A stretch of DNA of 64,000 nucleotides from the NCBI RefSeq assembly GCF_015709455.1, contig NZ_JADNQW010000005.1, forward strand, positions 2,906,501-2,970,500, read 5' to 3'. The translations under genes were made by a program, and so were the position numbers. Below, in pieces: positions 32,721 through 41,349 of this stretch. How positions within the stretch are numbered: the first letter of the stretch is position 1; each line of letters begins with the position of its first letter. The notes beneath the pieces are model-generated. The model did no database searches. It was not told the origin of the DNA and saw only the letters and a list, made by a program, of their open reading frames with translations. This stretch comes from Methylosinus sp. H3A (GTDB taxonomy: Bacteria > Pseudomonadota > Alphaproteobacteria > Rhizobiales > Beijerinckiaceae).

Positions 32721-33614
32721 TCACGCGGCCTTGCGGACTGCGGGCTTGGCCTGCGGTTTGGCCGCTTTCTCCGCAGCGGGAGCCGCGGCCTGCTTGCGCG
32801 CGGCGACCGGCTGCTCTTGCTTGGGCGTGATCTTGCCGGCGACCTTGGCCGTGGGCTTCGTCTCGGCCTTGGCCTCCGTCTTGGCGACGGTTTTGGCCTC
32901 GACCTTGGCTACGGGCTTGGCCTCGGCCTTGGCGGCGGGTTTCGCCTCCACCTTGGCCTCGACCTTCGGCTCGGCCTTGACGACCGGCGCGCCCTTCTTG
33001 AGGCGGCGCTTCACCGACTGCCACAATTCCCGCATCTCCTCGGCGGCGACGCCCTCAGGATTGAGCTCGCAGACGCCCAGTCCCATGCGGGCGGCCTCCT
33101 GATAGTCGACGCGCGCCGAGACGAGCGGCGCGAGCAGCGCGCCGATCGCCTGCAGAGCCTGAGCGCCCTGATCGACGCGGGCGTTCTGCTGAGCGGGCGG
33201 GCACTGATTGAGAAGAAAGGCGTAATCCTTCTTCTTGTCCTTGATGCTGGCGCGGGTGAGCTCGCAAGCCCAGAGGTCGAAGACATTGGGACGCGCCGGG
33301 ACGATGCAGAGATCGGCCGCGCGAATGGCGGCGTCGGAATATTCGCTGTCGGCGCCGGGCGCGTCGATAACGACGAGCGTGACGCCTTTCTTCTCGAGCG
33401 CGGCGAGGGCTTTGCCGAGCTTGGCCGGAGGCACGTGTTCGACCGGGACGTCGGTCGCTTCGCGCGCCTTCGACCATTTGACCAATGATTGGAGCGGATC
33501 CAAATCGATAATGAAAACACGCTCGCCCGCACAACTGGCGGCGACGGCGATGCTGCTAGCGAGCGTGCTCTTTCCGGCGCCGCCCTTCTGCGTGACGAAT
33601 GCGATAGTGCGCAT
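32721..33614 (-). CDS. Orphan ParA-family ATPase with Lys/Ala-rich tail
   Basis: This 297-residue protein starts MRTIAFVTQKGGAGKST, with the deviant Walker A motif of ParA/MinD/Soj ATPases. VFIIDLDPLQS and LVVIDAPGADSE supply the other nucleotide-binding elements. The ATPase part ends near residue 205. The last 90 residues are repeats of short KxEAKP-like units (KVEAKVEAKPAAKAEAKPVA, and so on), like a histone H1 tail and likely to bind DNA or another polyanion. No parB partner is adjacent, and it is not near the origin genes. It may position cargo on the nucleoid or pole. A CtrA-type box lies 122 bases upstream. Confidence 0.85.
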   Translation of the reverse strand: MRTIAFVTQKGGAGKSTLASSIAVAASCAGERVFIIDLDPLQSLVKWSKAREATDVPVEHVPPAKLGKALAALEKKGVTLVVIDAPGADSEYSDAAIRAADLCIVPARPNVFDLWACELTRASIKDKKKDYAFLLNQCPPAQQNARVDQGAQALQAIGALLAPLVSARVDYQEAARMGLGVCELNPEGVAAEEMRELWQSVKRRLKKGAPVVKAEPKVEAKVEAKPAAKAEAKPVAKVEAKTVAKTEAKAETKPTAKVAGKITPKQEQPVAARKQAAAPAAEKAAKPQAKPAVRKAA

Positions 33615-33735
33615 GCTGATCGACCTGTGTTTGAAAGTTAGGCTCCTACGCCGCCGGGACGCCACCAGAAAGAACGCCACGAGAGAACAGGGAGGGTCGG
33701 TAAAATTTTACAGAATCGTAATACTCCCCCAATGG

Positions 33736-33750
33736 TTAACCGTCGGTTAA
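33736..33750. promoter_or_regulatory. CtrA-type box (TTAA-N7-TTAA)
   Basis: TTAA at 33736-33739 and TTAA at 33747-33750, separated by 7 bases, match the binding pattern of the cell-cycle regulator CtrA. The site lies between the divergent ParA-like gene (start 33614) and rarA (start 33887). A GAATC (GANTC, the CcrM methylation site) lies at 33713-33717 and a 12-bp palindrome GTAAAATTTTAC at 33700-33711. Confidence 0.55.
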
Positions 33751-33886
33751 ACAGGCCCGGCAAAGGTAAAGGTTCGGAAACTACGAACTACAGGTCGGGC
33801 GGGGTTTCGATCGGAGAGCCGCTTCCGGCTTTTTAAAAATCCCGCTCGGGCGCGGGGCGGGGCGTCCGTTCCGGCGATCGTCTATA

Positions 33887-35206
33887 ATGGCCCCCATGAG
33901 TGATTTGTTCGCCGCCGCCGGGCTCGACCGCAATGCGCCGCATCCGCTCGCCGACCGCCTTCGTCCGCAGAAGCTGGAGGAGGTCGCCGGCCAGGATCAT
34001 CTCGTCGGTCCGGACGGAGCGCTGACGCGCGCGATCCGTTCCGGCTCGATCGGCTCGCTGATCTTTTGGGGTCCGCCGGGCACCGGCAAGACGACGGTGG
34101 CGCGCCTGTTGGCGCATGAGACAGATCTCGCCTTCGTGCAGATTTCCGCGATCTTCACCGGCGTCGCCGATCTCAAGAAGACTTTCGAGGCGGCGCGCGC
34201 GCGCCGCGGAATGGGGCAGGGCACACTGCTCTTCGTCGACGAGATTCATCGCTTCAACCGTGGCCAGCAGGATTCCTTTCTGCCGGTGATGGAGGACGGC
34301 TCGGTCACGCTCATCGGCGCGACGACGGAAAACCCCTCCTTCGAGCTCAACGCCGCCCTTTTGTCGCGGGCCCGCGTGCTGGTCTTCAAATCGCTCGACG
34401 CCGAAGCGATCGAGAAGCTGCTGCAGCGCGCCGAGCAGAGCGAGGGCCGCCCCCTGCCGCTCGACGAGGATGCGCGCGCCGCGCTCGCGTCGATGGCCGA
34501 CGGCGACGGCCGCGCATCGCTGACGCTCGCCGAGGATGTTTGGCGCGCCGCCGGCGAGGGCGAGGTTTTCGACCGCGCCCGGCTCGTCGAAGTGGTGCAG
34601 CGGCGCGCCCCAATCTACGACAAGGCGCAGGAGGGCCATTACAATCTAATCAGCGCGCTGCACAAATGCGTGCGCGGCTCCGACCCGGACGCCGCCCTCT
34701 ATTATTTCGCGCGCATGCTCGTGGCGGGCGAAGACCCGCTGTTTCTCGCGCGCCGAATCGTCCGCATGGCGGTCGAGGACATAGGCCTCGCCGATCCGCA
34801 GGCGCTCGTCGTCGCCAACGCCGCCAAGGACGCCTATGATTTTCTGGGCAGTCCGGAGGGCGAGCTGGCGCTCGCGCAGGCGGTTCTCTATGTGGCGACC
34901 GCGCCCAAATCCAACGCCGGCTATGTCGCCTATAAGGCGGCCCGCCGCCTCGCGGAGGAGGGCGGCTCGCCGACGCCGCCCAAGACGATCCTCAACGCGC
35001 CGACGAAATTGATGAAGAGCGAAGGCTATGGCGAGGGCTATCGCTACGACCATGACGAGCCCGACGCCTTCTCCGGCCAGGACTATTGGCCCGAGGCGCT
35101 CGGCCGGCAGAGCTTCTATCGCCCGGTGGAACGCGGCTTCGAGCGCGAGATCGCCAAGCGGCTCGACTATTGGGAGCGGCTGCGTCGCGAGCGGCGCGGC
35201 TCCTGA
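33887..35206 (+). CDS. rarA: Replication-associated recombination protein RarA (MgsA)
   Basis: This 439-residue clamp-loader-like AAA+ ATPase acts at stalled replication forks. FWGPPGTGKTTVARLL is Walker A, TLLFVDEIHRFNRGQQD Walker B, and TLIGATTENPSFELNAALLSR carries sensor 1 and the arginine finger region (quoted in part). The C-terminal tetramerisation region is present (KTILNAPTKLMKSEGYGEGY). Start at 33887; a second ATG at 33896 is equally possible. The upstream 272-base spacer is shared with the ParA-like gene. Confidence 0.94.
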   Translation: MAPMSDLFAAAGLDRNAPHPLADRLRPQKLEEVAGQDHLVGPDGALTRAIRSGSIGSLIFWGPPGTGKTTVARLLAHETDLAFVQISAIFTGVADLKKTFEAARARRGMGQGTLLFVDEIHRFNRGQQDSFLPVMEDGSVTLIGATTENPSFELNAALLSRARVLVFKSLDAEAIEKLLQRAEQSEGRPLPLDEDARAALASMADGDGRASLTLAEDVWRAAGEGEVFDRARLVEVVQRRAPIYDKAQEGHYNLISALHKCVRGSDPDAALYYFARMLVAGEDPLFLARRIVRMAVEDIGLADPQALVVANAAKDAYDFLGSPEGELALAQAVLYVATAPKSNAGYVAYKAARRLAEEGGSPTPPKTILNAPTKLMKSEGYGEGYRYDHDEPDAFSGQDYWPEALGRQSFYRPVERGFEREIAKRLDYWERLRRERRGS

Positions 35207-35737
35207 CGCGCGCGCGAGCGCCGCAGCTCCGATCCACCCAAGTGATCCACCCAAGTCATTGAAGAAGATTCAGTTTCGCGCGTCGAATCGTCGCTGCGAC
35301 ATGCCGTCTGCGCAACGAATGCTTGTCGCCTCGCGTCTCATCTTTGACAGATAGTTCGGCTCGATGCTGCGTCGCATCGACGCGCGACTCCCGGTCGGCG
35401 GCCGACAACGTCCCGAGACATGCGTCGGATATCATTCAGCATATTGAAATAACACAATAAAATAGACATTTTGCCCCGCTGTTGCGAATCGTGTCCTGGC
35501 TCGTGTTTTCCTACAATGTCAAGCGCATAGCGTCATGAAACGAGTATTCATTGTGATGGAATTGTCACAATCGAAATAAAATCGCATGCGAGCCAAGCAG
35601 AGGGGGCTGTCCAGCGTTGACGCGGCTTTGCGCCGAGGCGTAGTACACGCTGGATCGGCAACACCGAGCGGCCGCTCGGACCAATCAGCGTCGGGGGGCG
35701 CAGGAAAGACGGCCGCACTGATTCGAGTGAGGAACCC
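35207..35737. other. 531-base intergenic region before the outer-membrane protein gene
   Basis: No convincing gene is visible here. The middle and end are unusually AT-rich for this window (around 35440-35480 and 35540-35580), as expected for a strong porin promoter and leader. It contains the inverted repeat at 35550-35571. Several GANTC sites are present. Confidence 0.6.
35550..35571. promoter_or_regulatory. Inverted repeat ATTGTGA-N8-TCACAAT
   Basis: The perfect 7-bp arms (35550-35556 and 35565-35571) resemble a CRP/FNR-type half-site pair, but the 8-base spacer is longer than the usual 6. It lies 167 bases upstream of the beta-barrel gene and could be its operator. Confidence 0.4.
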
Positions 35738-36571
35738 ATGAAGACGTTTTCCGCAGTCGGCGCGCTCGCGCTGGCTCTCGCCGCCGCTCCGGCTTTGGCG
35801 GCCGACCTTCCGTCGCAAAAGGGCGCTCCGGCTTTCGTCGCTCCCGTCGCTCCCGCTTTCAGCTGGACCGGCGTCTATGGCGGCGTCAACGTCGGCTATG
35901 GCTGGACGGAGTCCTATCGCCTGTCCGGTGTCGAGTTCGGCCCCGGCGGCGCGCCGACCGGCGTCGCCTGGAATTATCCGTCGTCCGACATCAGCGGCGT
36001 CCTCGGCGGCGGCCAGATCGGCTACAATTATCAATACGCCAACACCGGCTTCGTCGTCGGCCTCGAGGCGGACATCCAGGCGGCCGATCTGACCGGCCAG
36101 TCGAAGGGCGTCGGCTCCAATGTCGGCTATTTCCCGCTGCTGACCACCCGTCATACGATCGACTGGTTCGGCACGGTGCGCGGCCGCGTCGGCTACGCCG
36201 TGCTGCCAACCCTGCTCGTCTATGGCACGGGCGGCTTCGCTTATGGCGAAGGCTCCAGCCGCTTCACCTATTGGGACACGGCCGGCTTCTGGGGCCAGCA
36301 GTCCGAGAGCGACATCCGCACCGGCTGGACCGCCGGCGGCGGCGTGGAATGGGCCTTCCTGCCCAATCTCTCGGCCAAGATCGAATATCTCTACACCGAG
36401 CTCGACAACGCGCCGGGCTTCTTCTTCAACCAGTTCAATGCCGCTGGAGCCGCCACGGCCTTCACCTCGCAGCAGCGCGGCGTGCAGAACCACTTCCACA
36501 CGGTTCGCGTCGGCCTGAACTATCATCTGAACCTGTTCGGCGCGCCGGCTCCGGTCGTCGCCAAATATTGA
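35738..36571 (+). CDS. Outer-membrane beta-barrel protein (Omp25/RopB type)
   Basis: This 277-residue protein has a signal peptide ending APALAADLPS. The barrel starts SWTGVYGGVNVGYGW, the pattern shared by Omp25/Omp31/RopB-type surface proteins of Hyphomicrobiales; glycine/aromatic alternation (FGTVRGRVGYAVLPTLLVY) and a C-terminal VRVGLNYHLNLF strand complete it. Barrels of this size have 8-10 strands and are usually structural or adhesive, not porins. It is followed by a strong terminator, so it is monocistronic. The long AT-rich leader suggests high expression. Confidence 0.88.
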   Translation: MKTFSAVGALALALAAAPALAADLPSQKGAPAFVAPVAPAFSWTGVYGGVNVGYGWTESYRLSGVEFGPGGAPTGVAWNYPSSDISGVLGGGQIGYNYQYANTGFVVGLEADIQAADLTGQSKGVGSNVGYFPLLTTRHTIDWFGTVRGRVGYAVLPTLLVYGTGGFAYGEGSSRFTYWDTAGFWGQQSESDIRTGWTAGGGVEWAFLPNLSAKIEYLYTELDNAPGFFFNQFNAAGAATAFTSQQRGVQNHFHTVRVGLNYHLNLFGAPAPVVAKY

Positions 36572-36605
36572 TCGTCCGGCTCGTCGCAGAGCCCGTCATC
36601 GAGAG

Positions 36606-36633
36606 AGCCCGGCGCATCGCGCCGGGCTTTTTT
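36606..36633 (+). terminator. Terminator of the outer-membrane protein gene
   Basis: AGCCCGGCGC (36606-36615), loop ATC, GCGCCGGGCT (36619-36628), then five T residues: a classic rho-independent terminator. Confidence 0.92.
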
Positions 36634-36735
36634 CGTCGCGCATCGGCCTCTCTGTTCAATAAGCAGGCGCGGCGCCCGGTTTTCCGGCGCGCCGGCGTGG
36701 ACGCGGCCGGGCGTACGGGTTAAAGAAGTCTCGAG

Positions 36736-38058
36736 ATGCGATTGAGAGACTTGGCCCATATCTTCCGCCGATTGGCGGTGTCGGACGTCGTTCCGACCGA
36801 TGCAGGGGAGCGGCGGTCGAGCTTCTTCCCTGTTTGGAGCTATTCTAATTCGGCTCGCGCGCGCGGGCTGCGTTTCGGCGCGGCGTTGCTGGCGAGCGCC
36901 TTGCTCGGTTCGCTGTTTCCGCAATTCTCCGCGCCGATTCGAGCGCTGTTCGGCGCCGGCGAGAAAGCCGCCGAGGCCTCCGCCGCCAAGGGCGCGGAAG
37001 GGCTCGTCAGGCTGACCGCCGAGCAGATCGCAGCGGCGAAAATCGCCACCGTCGCGGCGGCTCCCGGCGTGCTGACGCGCGACGTCGTCGCGCCGGCCGT
37101 CGTTTCCGTCGATCCGGACCGCATCGGCCGCGTGGCCGCGAAAGTGGCCGGCGCAGTCGCCGAATTGCGCAAGAAGCTCGGCGATCCGGTCGAGAAGGGC
37201 GAGGTGATCGCCATCATCGAGAGCCGCGAGGTCGCCGACGCCAAGAGCGATTATCTCGCCGCCAAGGTCGGCCTCGATCTGCAATCGGCCTTGTTCCAGC
37301 GCGAGAAGGGGCTCTTCGAGAAGAAGATTTCCGCCGAGCAGAGCTTTCTGAAGGCGCGCGGCGCTTTCGAGGAGGCGAAGCTGCGCGTCGATCTTTCGCG
37401 GCAAAAACTCGCCGCGCTCGATCTCTCCGAAACGGAGATCGCCGCGCTTCCGAGCCAGCCGGTCGGCGAGCTGCGTCGCAAGGAGATTCGCGCGCCGTCC
37501 TCCGGCAAGGTGATCGAGCGCCGCGCCGATCTCGGCCAGCCGGTCGGCGGCGAGGGGCAGACGAAGGAGCTCTTCGTCATCGCCGATCTCACCACCGTTT
37601 TCGCCGATATAGCCGTCGCCATCGCCGATCTGCCCGCGGTGCGCGAGGGGCAGAGCGTGCGCCTCTCTCACGACGGCGAGGACGAGGCCGAGGGCCGCAT
37701 CGTCTTCATCGGCCCGATGCTCGACCACGAGACTCATTCCGGCCGCGCCGTCGCTTCTTTCGCCAATGCGGATTTCGGCTTACGCCCCGGCACGGCGATG
37801 ACGGCGCGCATCGCGCTCGAGGAGAAGTCTGCGCGCCTGCGCGCGCCGCGCTCTGCGGTTCTCACCTTCGAGGGCGAAACCGTCGTCTTCGTGCGCGCGC
37901 CCGACGGGTTCGTGAAGCGCAAGGTCGAGACGGGCGCGAGCGACGCCGAGTCGATCGAGATCGTCGCTGGGCTCGAGGAGGGGGAGCAGGTCGCCGCGAC
38001 CAATGTCTTCGTCCTGAAGGCGGAGCTCGGCAAATCGCGACTCGAAGGGTTGGACTGA
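36736..38058 (+). CDS. Periplasmic adaptor of heavy-metal RND efflux (CzcB/CusB type)
   Basis: This is a membrane-fusion protein of about 440 residues linking the inner-membrane pump to the outer-membrane channel. It has an N-terminal membrane anchor (LRFGAALLASALLGSLFP) and the barrel-sandwich halves (GRVAAKVAGAVAELRKKLGDPVEKGEVIAII, in part, and EIRAPSSGKVIERRADLGQPV). An alpha-helical hairpin lies between them (about 175-250), and beta-barrel and C-terminal domains follow. The start is uncertain: the first 30 residues are unusual for the family, and a GTG at 36778 may be used. It heads an adaptor-pump-channel unit; there is no histidine-rich metal domain. Confidence 0.85.
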   Translation: MRLRDLAHIFRRLAVSDVVPTDAGERRSSFFPVWSYSNSARARGLRFGAALLASALLGSLFPQFSAPIRALFGAGEKAAEASAAKGAEGLVRLTAEQIAAAKIATVAAAPGVLTRDVVAPAVVSVDPDRIGRVAAKVAGAVAELRKKLGDPVEKGEVIAIIESREVADAKSDYLAAKVGLDLQSALFQREKGLFEKKISAEQSFLKARGAFEEAKLRVDLSRQKLAALDLSETEIAALPSQPVGELRRKEIRAPSSGKVIERRADLGQPVGGEGQTKELFVIADLTTVFADIAVAIADLPAVREGQSVRLSHDGEDEAEGRIVFIGPMLDHETHSGRAVASFANADFGLRPGTAMTARIALEEKSARLRAPRSAVLTFEGETVVFVRAPDGFVKRKVETGASDAESIEIVAGLEEGEQVAATNVFVLKAELGKSRLEGLD

Positions 38059-38106
38059 CCGCCCGCCCGGTCGATGGTGGCGGCGCGCGAAAATGTGTGG
38101 CGGTAG

Positions 38107-41100
38107 ATGATCGAGCGTTGCATCGCGTTTTCGGTTCGCCAGCGCTGGCTCGTCGCGCTGCTAACTCTGCTCGCCTGTCTCATCGGCGCATCGTCGCTCG
38201 ATCGCCTGCCGATCGACGCCGTGCCCGACATCACCAATAATCAGGTGCAGATCAACACCATCGCGCCGGCGCTGTCGCCGACCGAGGTCGAGAAGCAGAT
38301 CACCTTCCCCATAGAGAATGTGATCGCCGGCATTCCCGGCCTCGAATATACGCGCTCGCTCTCGCGCAACGGCTTCTCGCAGGTGACGGCGGTGTTCGCC
38401 GAGAAGCTCGATATTTATTTCGCGCGCCAGCAGGTGAATGAGCGGCTCGCGGAGGCGAAAGAGAATTTCCCTGTCGGCGTCGAGGCGCGCATGGGGCCGA
38501 TCGCCACGGGCCTCAGCGAAATCTATATGTGGGCGATCCGCTATGCGCCGAAGACGCCGGGACGCAAATATCTCGACGGCGAGCCGGGCTGGCAGAATGA
38601 CGGAACCTATCTGACGCCGGACGGGCAATTCCTGCGCAACGAGCTCGAGCGCGCCGTCTATCTGCGCACCGTGCAGGATTGGATCGTCAAGCCGCAGCTC
38701 AAAACCGTGCCCAATGTCGCCGGCATCGATTCGCTCGGCGGCTTCGTGAAGCAGTTCGACGTGCGGCCGGACGCGATGAAGCTGTTCTCGCTCGGCCTCT
38801 CCTTCGGCGATGTCGCCACCGCGCTCGAGCGCAATAATCAGAGCCGCGGCGCCGGCTATATAGAGCGCAATGGCGAAGGCTATGTGGTGCGCAGCGGCGG
38901 CCGGCTGGAGACGATCGAGGACATAGAGCGCGTCGTCGTCTCGACGCGCAATGGCGTGCCGTTGCGCGTCAAGGACATTGGGGAAGTCGGTATCGGCCGC
39001 GAGATGCGCGTCGGCAGCGCCAGCATGGACGGCGAGGAGGTCGTCATCGGCACGGCGCTGATGCTGATCGGCGGCAACAGCCGCTCGGTCTCCGCCGCCG
39101 TCGGCGCCAAGCTCGACGCCATCCGCGCCTCGCTGCCGCCGGGCATAGAGGCGAAGACGATCCTCGACCGCACCGTGCTCGTCGACGCGACGATCCGCAC
39201 CGTCGCCTCCAATCTCGCGGAAGGCGCGCTGCTCGTCATATTGGTGCTGTTCCTGCTGCTCGGCAATTTCCGCGCGGCGCTCATCACGGCGCTGGTCATC
39301 CCCGTCACCATGCTGCTGCTCGCCACAGGCATGGTCTATGGCCACATCAGCGCCAATCTCATGAGCATGGGCGCGCTCGACTTCGGCCTCATCGCCGATG
39401 GGGCGGTCATCATCGCCGAGAACAGCCTGCGCCATCTCTTCGAGCGGCGTCATGCGCTGGGGCGCGCGCTGTCTCTCGAGGACCGGCTGCAGACGGTCAT
39501 CGCCTCCGCCGTCGAGATGATCCGCCCGACCGTCTATGGCCAAGCCATCATCATCCTCGTCTATGTGCCTCTGCTGTCCTTCTCCGGCGTCGAAGGCAAG
39601 ATGTTCCATCCGATGGCGCTGACTGTCATATTGGCGCTGATCGCGGCCTTTATTTTGTCGCTCACCTTCGTTCCGGCGATGATCGCCATTCTCGTCTCCG
39701 GGCGCATAGAGGAGAGCGAGAATAAATTCATCGCGGCGCTGAAGCGCGCCTATCTGCCGCGCCTGCGGGGCGCGATCGCTGCGCCGCGCAAGCCGATCGC
39801 CATAGGCGCCGGGGCATTCCTGCTGGCGCTGCTGCTCGCCTCGCGTCTCGGCCAGGAGTTCATCCCGACGCTCGACGAGAAGAATCTCGCCATGCAGGCG
39901 GGCCGTATTCCGAGCGCCTCGCTCACCCAATCGCAGGCGATGCAGAACGAGGTCGAGAACGCGGTCCATCGCGCGCCAGAGGTCGCCTATGTCTTCTCCA
40001 AGACCGGCACGGCGGAGGCGGCGACCGACCCCATGCCGCCCAATCTCACCGACACCTATATTTTCTTGAAGCCGCGCGAGGAATGGGCCGATCCCAAGCT
40101 CCCCAAGGAGGAGCTGATCCGCCGCATCGACGGACATGTCTCCAAGCTCCCCGGCAATCTCTATGAATTCTCGCAGCCCATTCAGCTGCGCTTCAACGAG
40201 CTGCTCGCCGGCGTGCGCGGCGATGTGGCGGTGAAGGTGTTCGGCGAGGATTTCGACTCCATGGCCAAGGAGGCGGAGCAGATCGCCGGCGTGCTGCGCG
40301 GCGTCGCCGGCGCCGAGGATGTGAAGGTCGAGCAGATCGCCGGATTGCCCTTCCTCGAGATCAAGATCGACAAGACCGAGATCGCCCATCTCGGCCTCAG
40401 CGTCGCCGAGGTGCAGGATGTCATCGGCGCGGCGGTTGGCGGCCAGCGCGCCGGCGTCGTCTTCGAAGGCGACCGCCGCTTTCCGATCATCGTGCGCTTG
40501 AAGGACGAGCTGCGCTACGATATTCGCGCGCTCGAAAATCTTCCCGTTTCGGTGCATGGCCATGACACGGGGCGCGTTCGCACCGTGCCGTTGAAGCAGG
40601 TCGCCGCCTTCTCCTTCCACGAGGGGCCGAACCAGATATCGCGCGAGAACGGCAAGCGCCGCGTCGTCGTCACCGCCAATGTGCGCGGGCGCGACATCGC
40701 CTCGGTCGTCTCCGACGCGCAGGAGCGCGTGAAGGCGAAAGTCACGCTCGCTGCGGGCGACTGGCTCTCCTGGGGCGGGCAGTTCGAAAATCTCGCCGCC
40801 GCGCGGCAGAAGCTCATGCTCGTCGTGCCCTTGTGCTTCTTCCTCATTTTCCTGCTGCTGTATTCGGCGCTGGGCTCGGCGCGTGACGCGCTCATCGTGT
40901 TCAGCGCCGTGCCTCTGGCGCTCTCCGGCGGCGTCGCGGCGCTGTGGCTGCGCGGCATGCCCATGTCGGTCTCCGCGGCCGTCGGCTTCATCGCGCTGTC
41001 CGGCGTCGCCGTGCTCAACGGCCTCGTGATGCGCAGCTATATTCTGCAACTCGTCCAGCAGGGGCGCGCGCCGCGCGACGCCATCGTCGAAGGCGCGATG

Positions 41101-41349
41101 ACGCGCCTGCGTCCGGTGGCGATGACGGCGCTCGTTGCCTCGCTCGGCTTCCTGCCCATGGCTTTCGCCACGGGAACGGGCGCGGAGGTGCAAAAGCCCA
41201 TCGCCACCGTCGTCATCGGCGGCCTCGTCAGCGCGACGATCCTCACATTGTTCGTGCTGCCGGCGCTCTATGCGCTGTTCGGTCGCGACGAGGCCGTCGT
41301 CGAGCCGGCGGCCGAGGTCGTCGCAGAGCCGCGGGGCGCCGACCTATGA
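38107..41349 (+). CDS. Heavy-metal efflux RND pump (CzcA-like, HME family)
   Basis: This 1080-residue inner-membrane proton/metal antiporter has the twelve-helix, two-repeat RND layout. The N-terminal AFSVRQRWLVALLTLLACL, LPIDAVPDITNNQVQI and PTEVEKQITFPIENVIAGIPG (in part) match HME-RND pumps. The TM4 motif DFGLIADGAVIIAEN at residue 425 is the divalent-cation (Zn/Co/Cd/Ni) form; Cu/Ag pumps carry AIG..DAAV instead. It probably exports divalent metals from periplasm or cytoplasm. Its last four bases (ATGA) overlap the start of the channel gene. Confidence 0.93.
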   Translation: MIERCIAFSVRQRWLVALLTLLACLIGASSLDRLPIDAVPDITNNQVQINTIAPALSPTEVEKQITFPIENVIAGIPGLEYTRSLSRNGFSQVTAVFAEKLDIYFARQQVNERLAEAKENFPVGVEARMGPIATGLSEIYMWAIRYAPKTPGRKYLDGEPGWQNDGTYLTPDGQFLRNELERAVYLRTVQDWIVKPQLKTVPNVAGIDSLGGFVKQFDVRPDAMKLFSLGLSFGDVATALERNNQSRGAGYIERNGEGYVVRSGGRLETIEDIERVVVSTRNGVPLRVKDIGEVGIGREMRVGSASMDGEEVVIGTALMLIGGNSRSVSAAVGAKLDAIRASLPPGIEAKTILDRTVLVDATIRTVASNLAEGALLVILVLFLLLGNFRAALITALVIPVTMLLLATGMVYGHISANLMSMGALDFGLIADGAVIIAENSLRHLFERRHALGRALSLEDRLQTVIASAVEMIRPTVYGQAIIILVYVPLLSFSGVEGKMFHPMALTVILALIAAFILSLTFVPAMIAILVSGRIEESENKFIAALKRAYLPRLRGAIAAPRKPIAIGAGAFLLALLLASRLGQEFIPTLDEKNLAMQAGRIPSASLTQSQAMQNEVENAVHRAPEVAYVFSKTGTAEAATDPMPPNLTDTYIFLKPREEWADPKLPKEELIRRIDGHVSKLPGNLYEFSQPIQLRFNELLAGVRGDVAVKVFGEDFDSMAKEAEQIAGVLRGVAGAEDVKVEQIAGLPFLEIKIDKTEIAHLGLSVAEVQDVIGAAVGGQRAGVVFEGDRRFPIIVRLKDELRYDIRALENLPVSVHGHDTGRVRTVPLKQVAAFSFHEGPNQISRENGKRRVVVTANVRGRDIASVVSDAQERVKAKVTLAAGDWLSWGGQFENLAAARQKLMLVVPLCFFLIFLLLYSALGSARDALIVFSAVPLALSGGVAALWLRGMPMSVSAAVGFIALSGVAVLNGLVMRSYILQLVQQGRAPRDAIVEGAMTRLRPVAMTALVASLGFLPMAFATGTGAEVQKPIATVVIGGLVSATILTLFVLPALYALFGRDEAVVEPAAEVVAEPRGADL

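Noticed and set aside
38161..41193. A 1010-codon open frame on the minus strand, antisense to the RND pump
   Set aside because: It is rich in Arg, His, Asp and Ala with no recognisable domain. The plus strand encodes an unmistakable CzcA-like pump. In GC-rich DNA such antisense frames stay open by codon bias.
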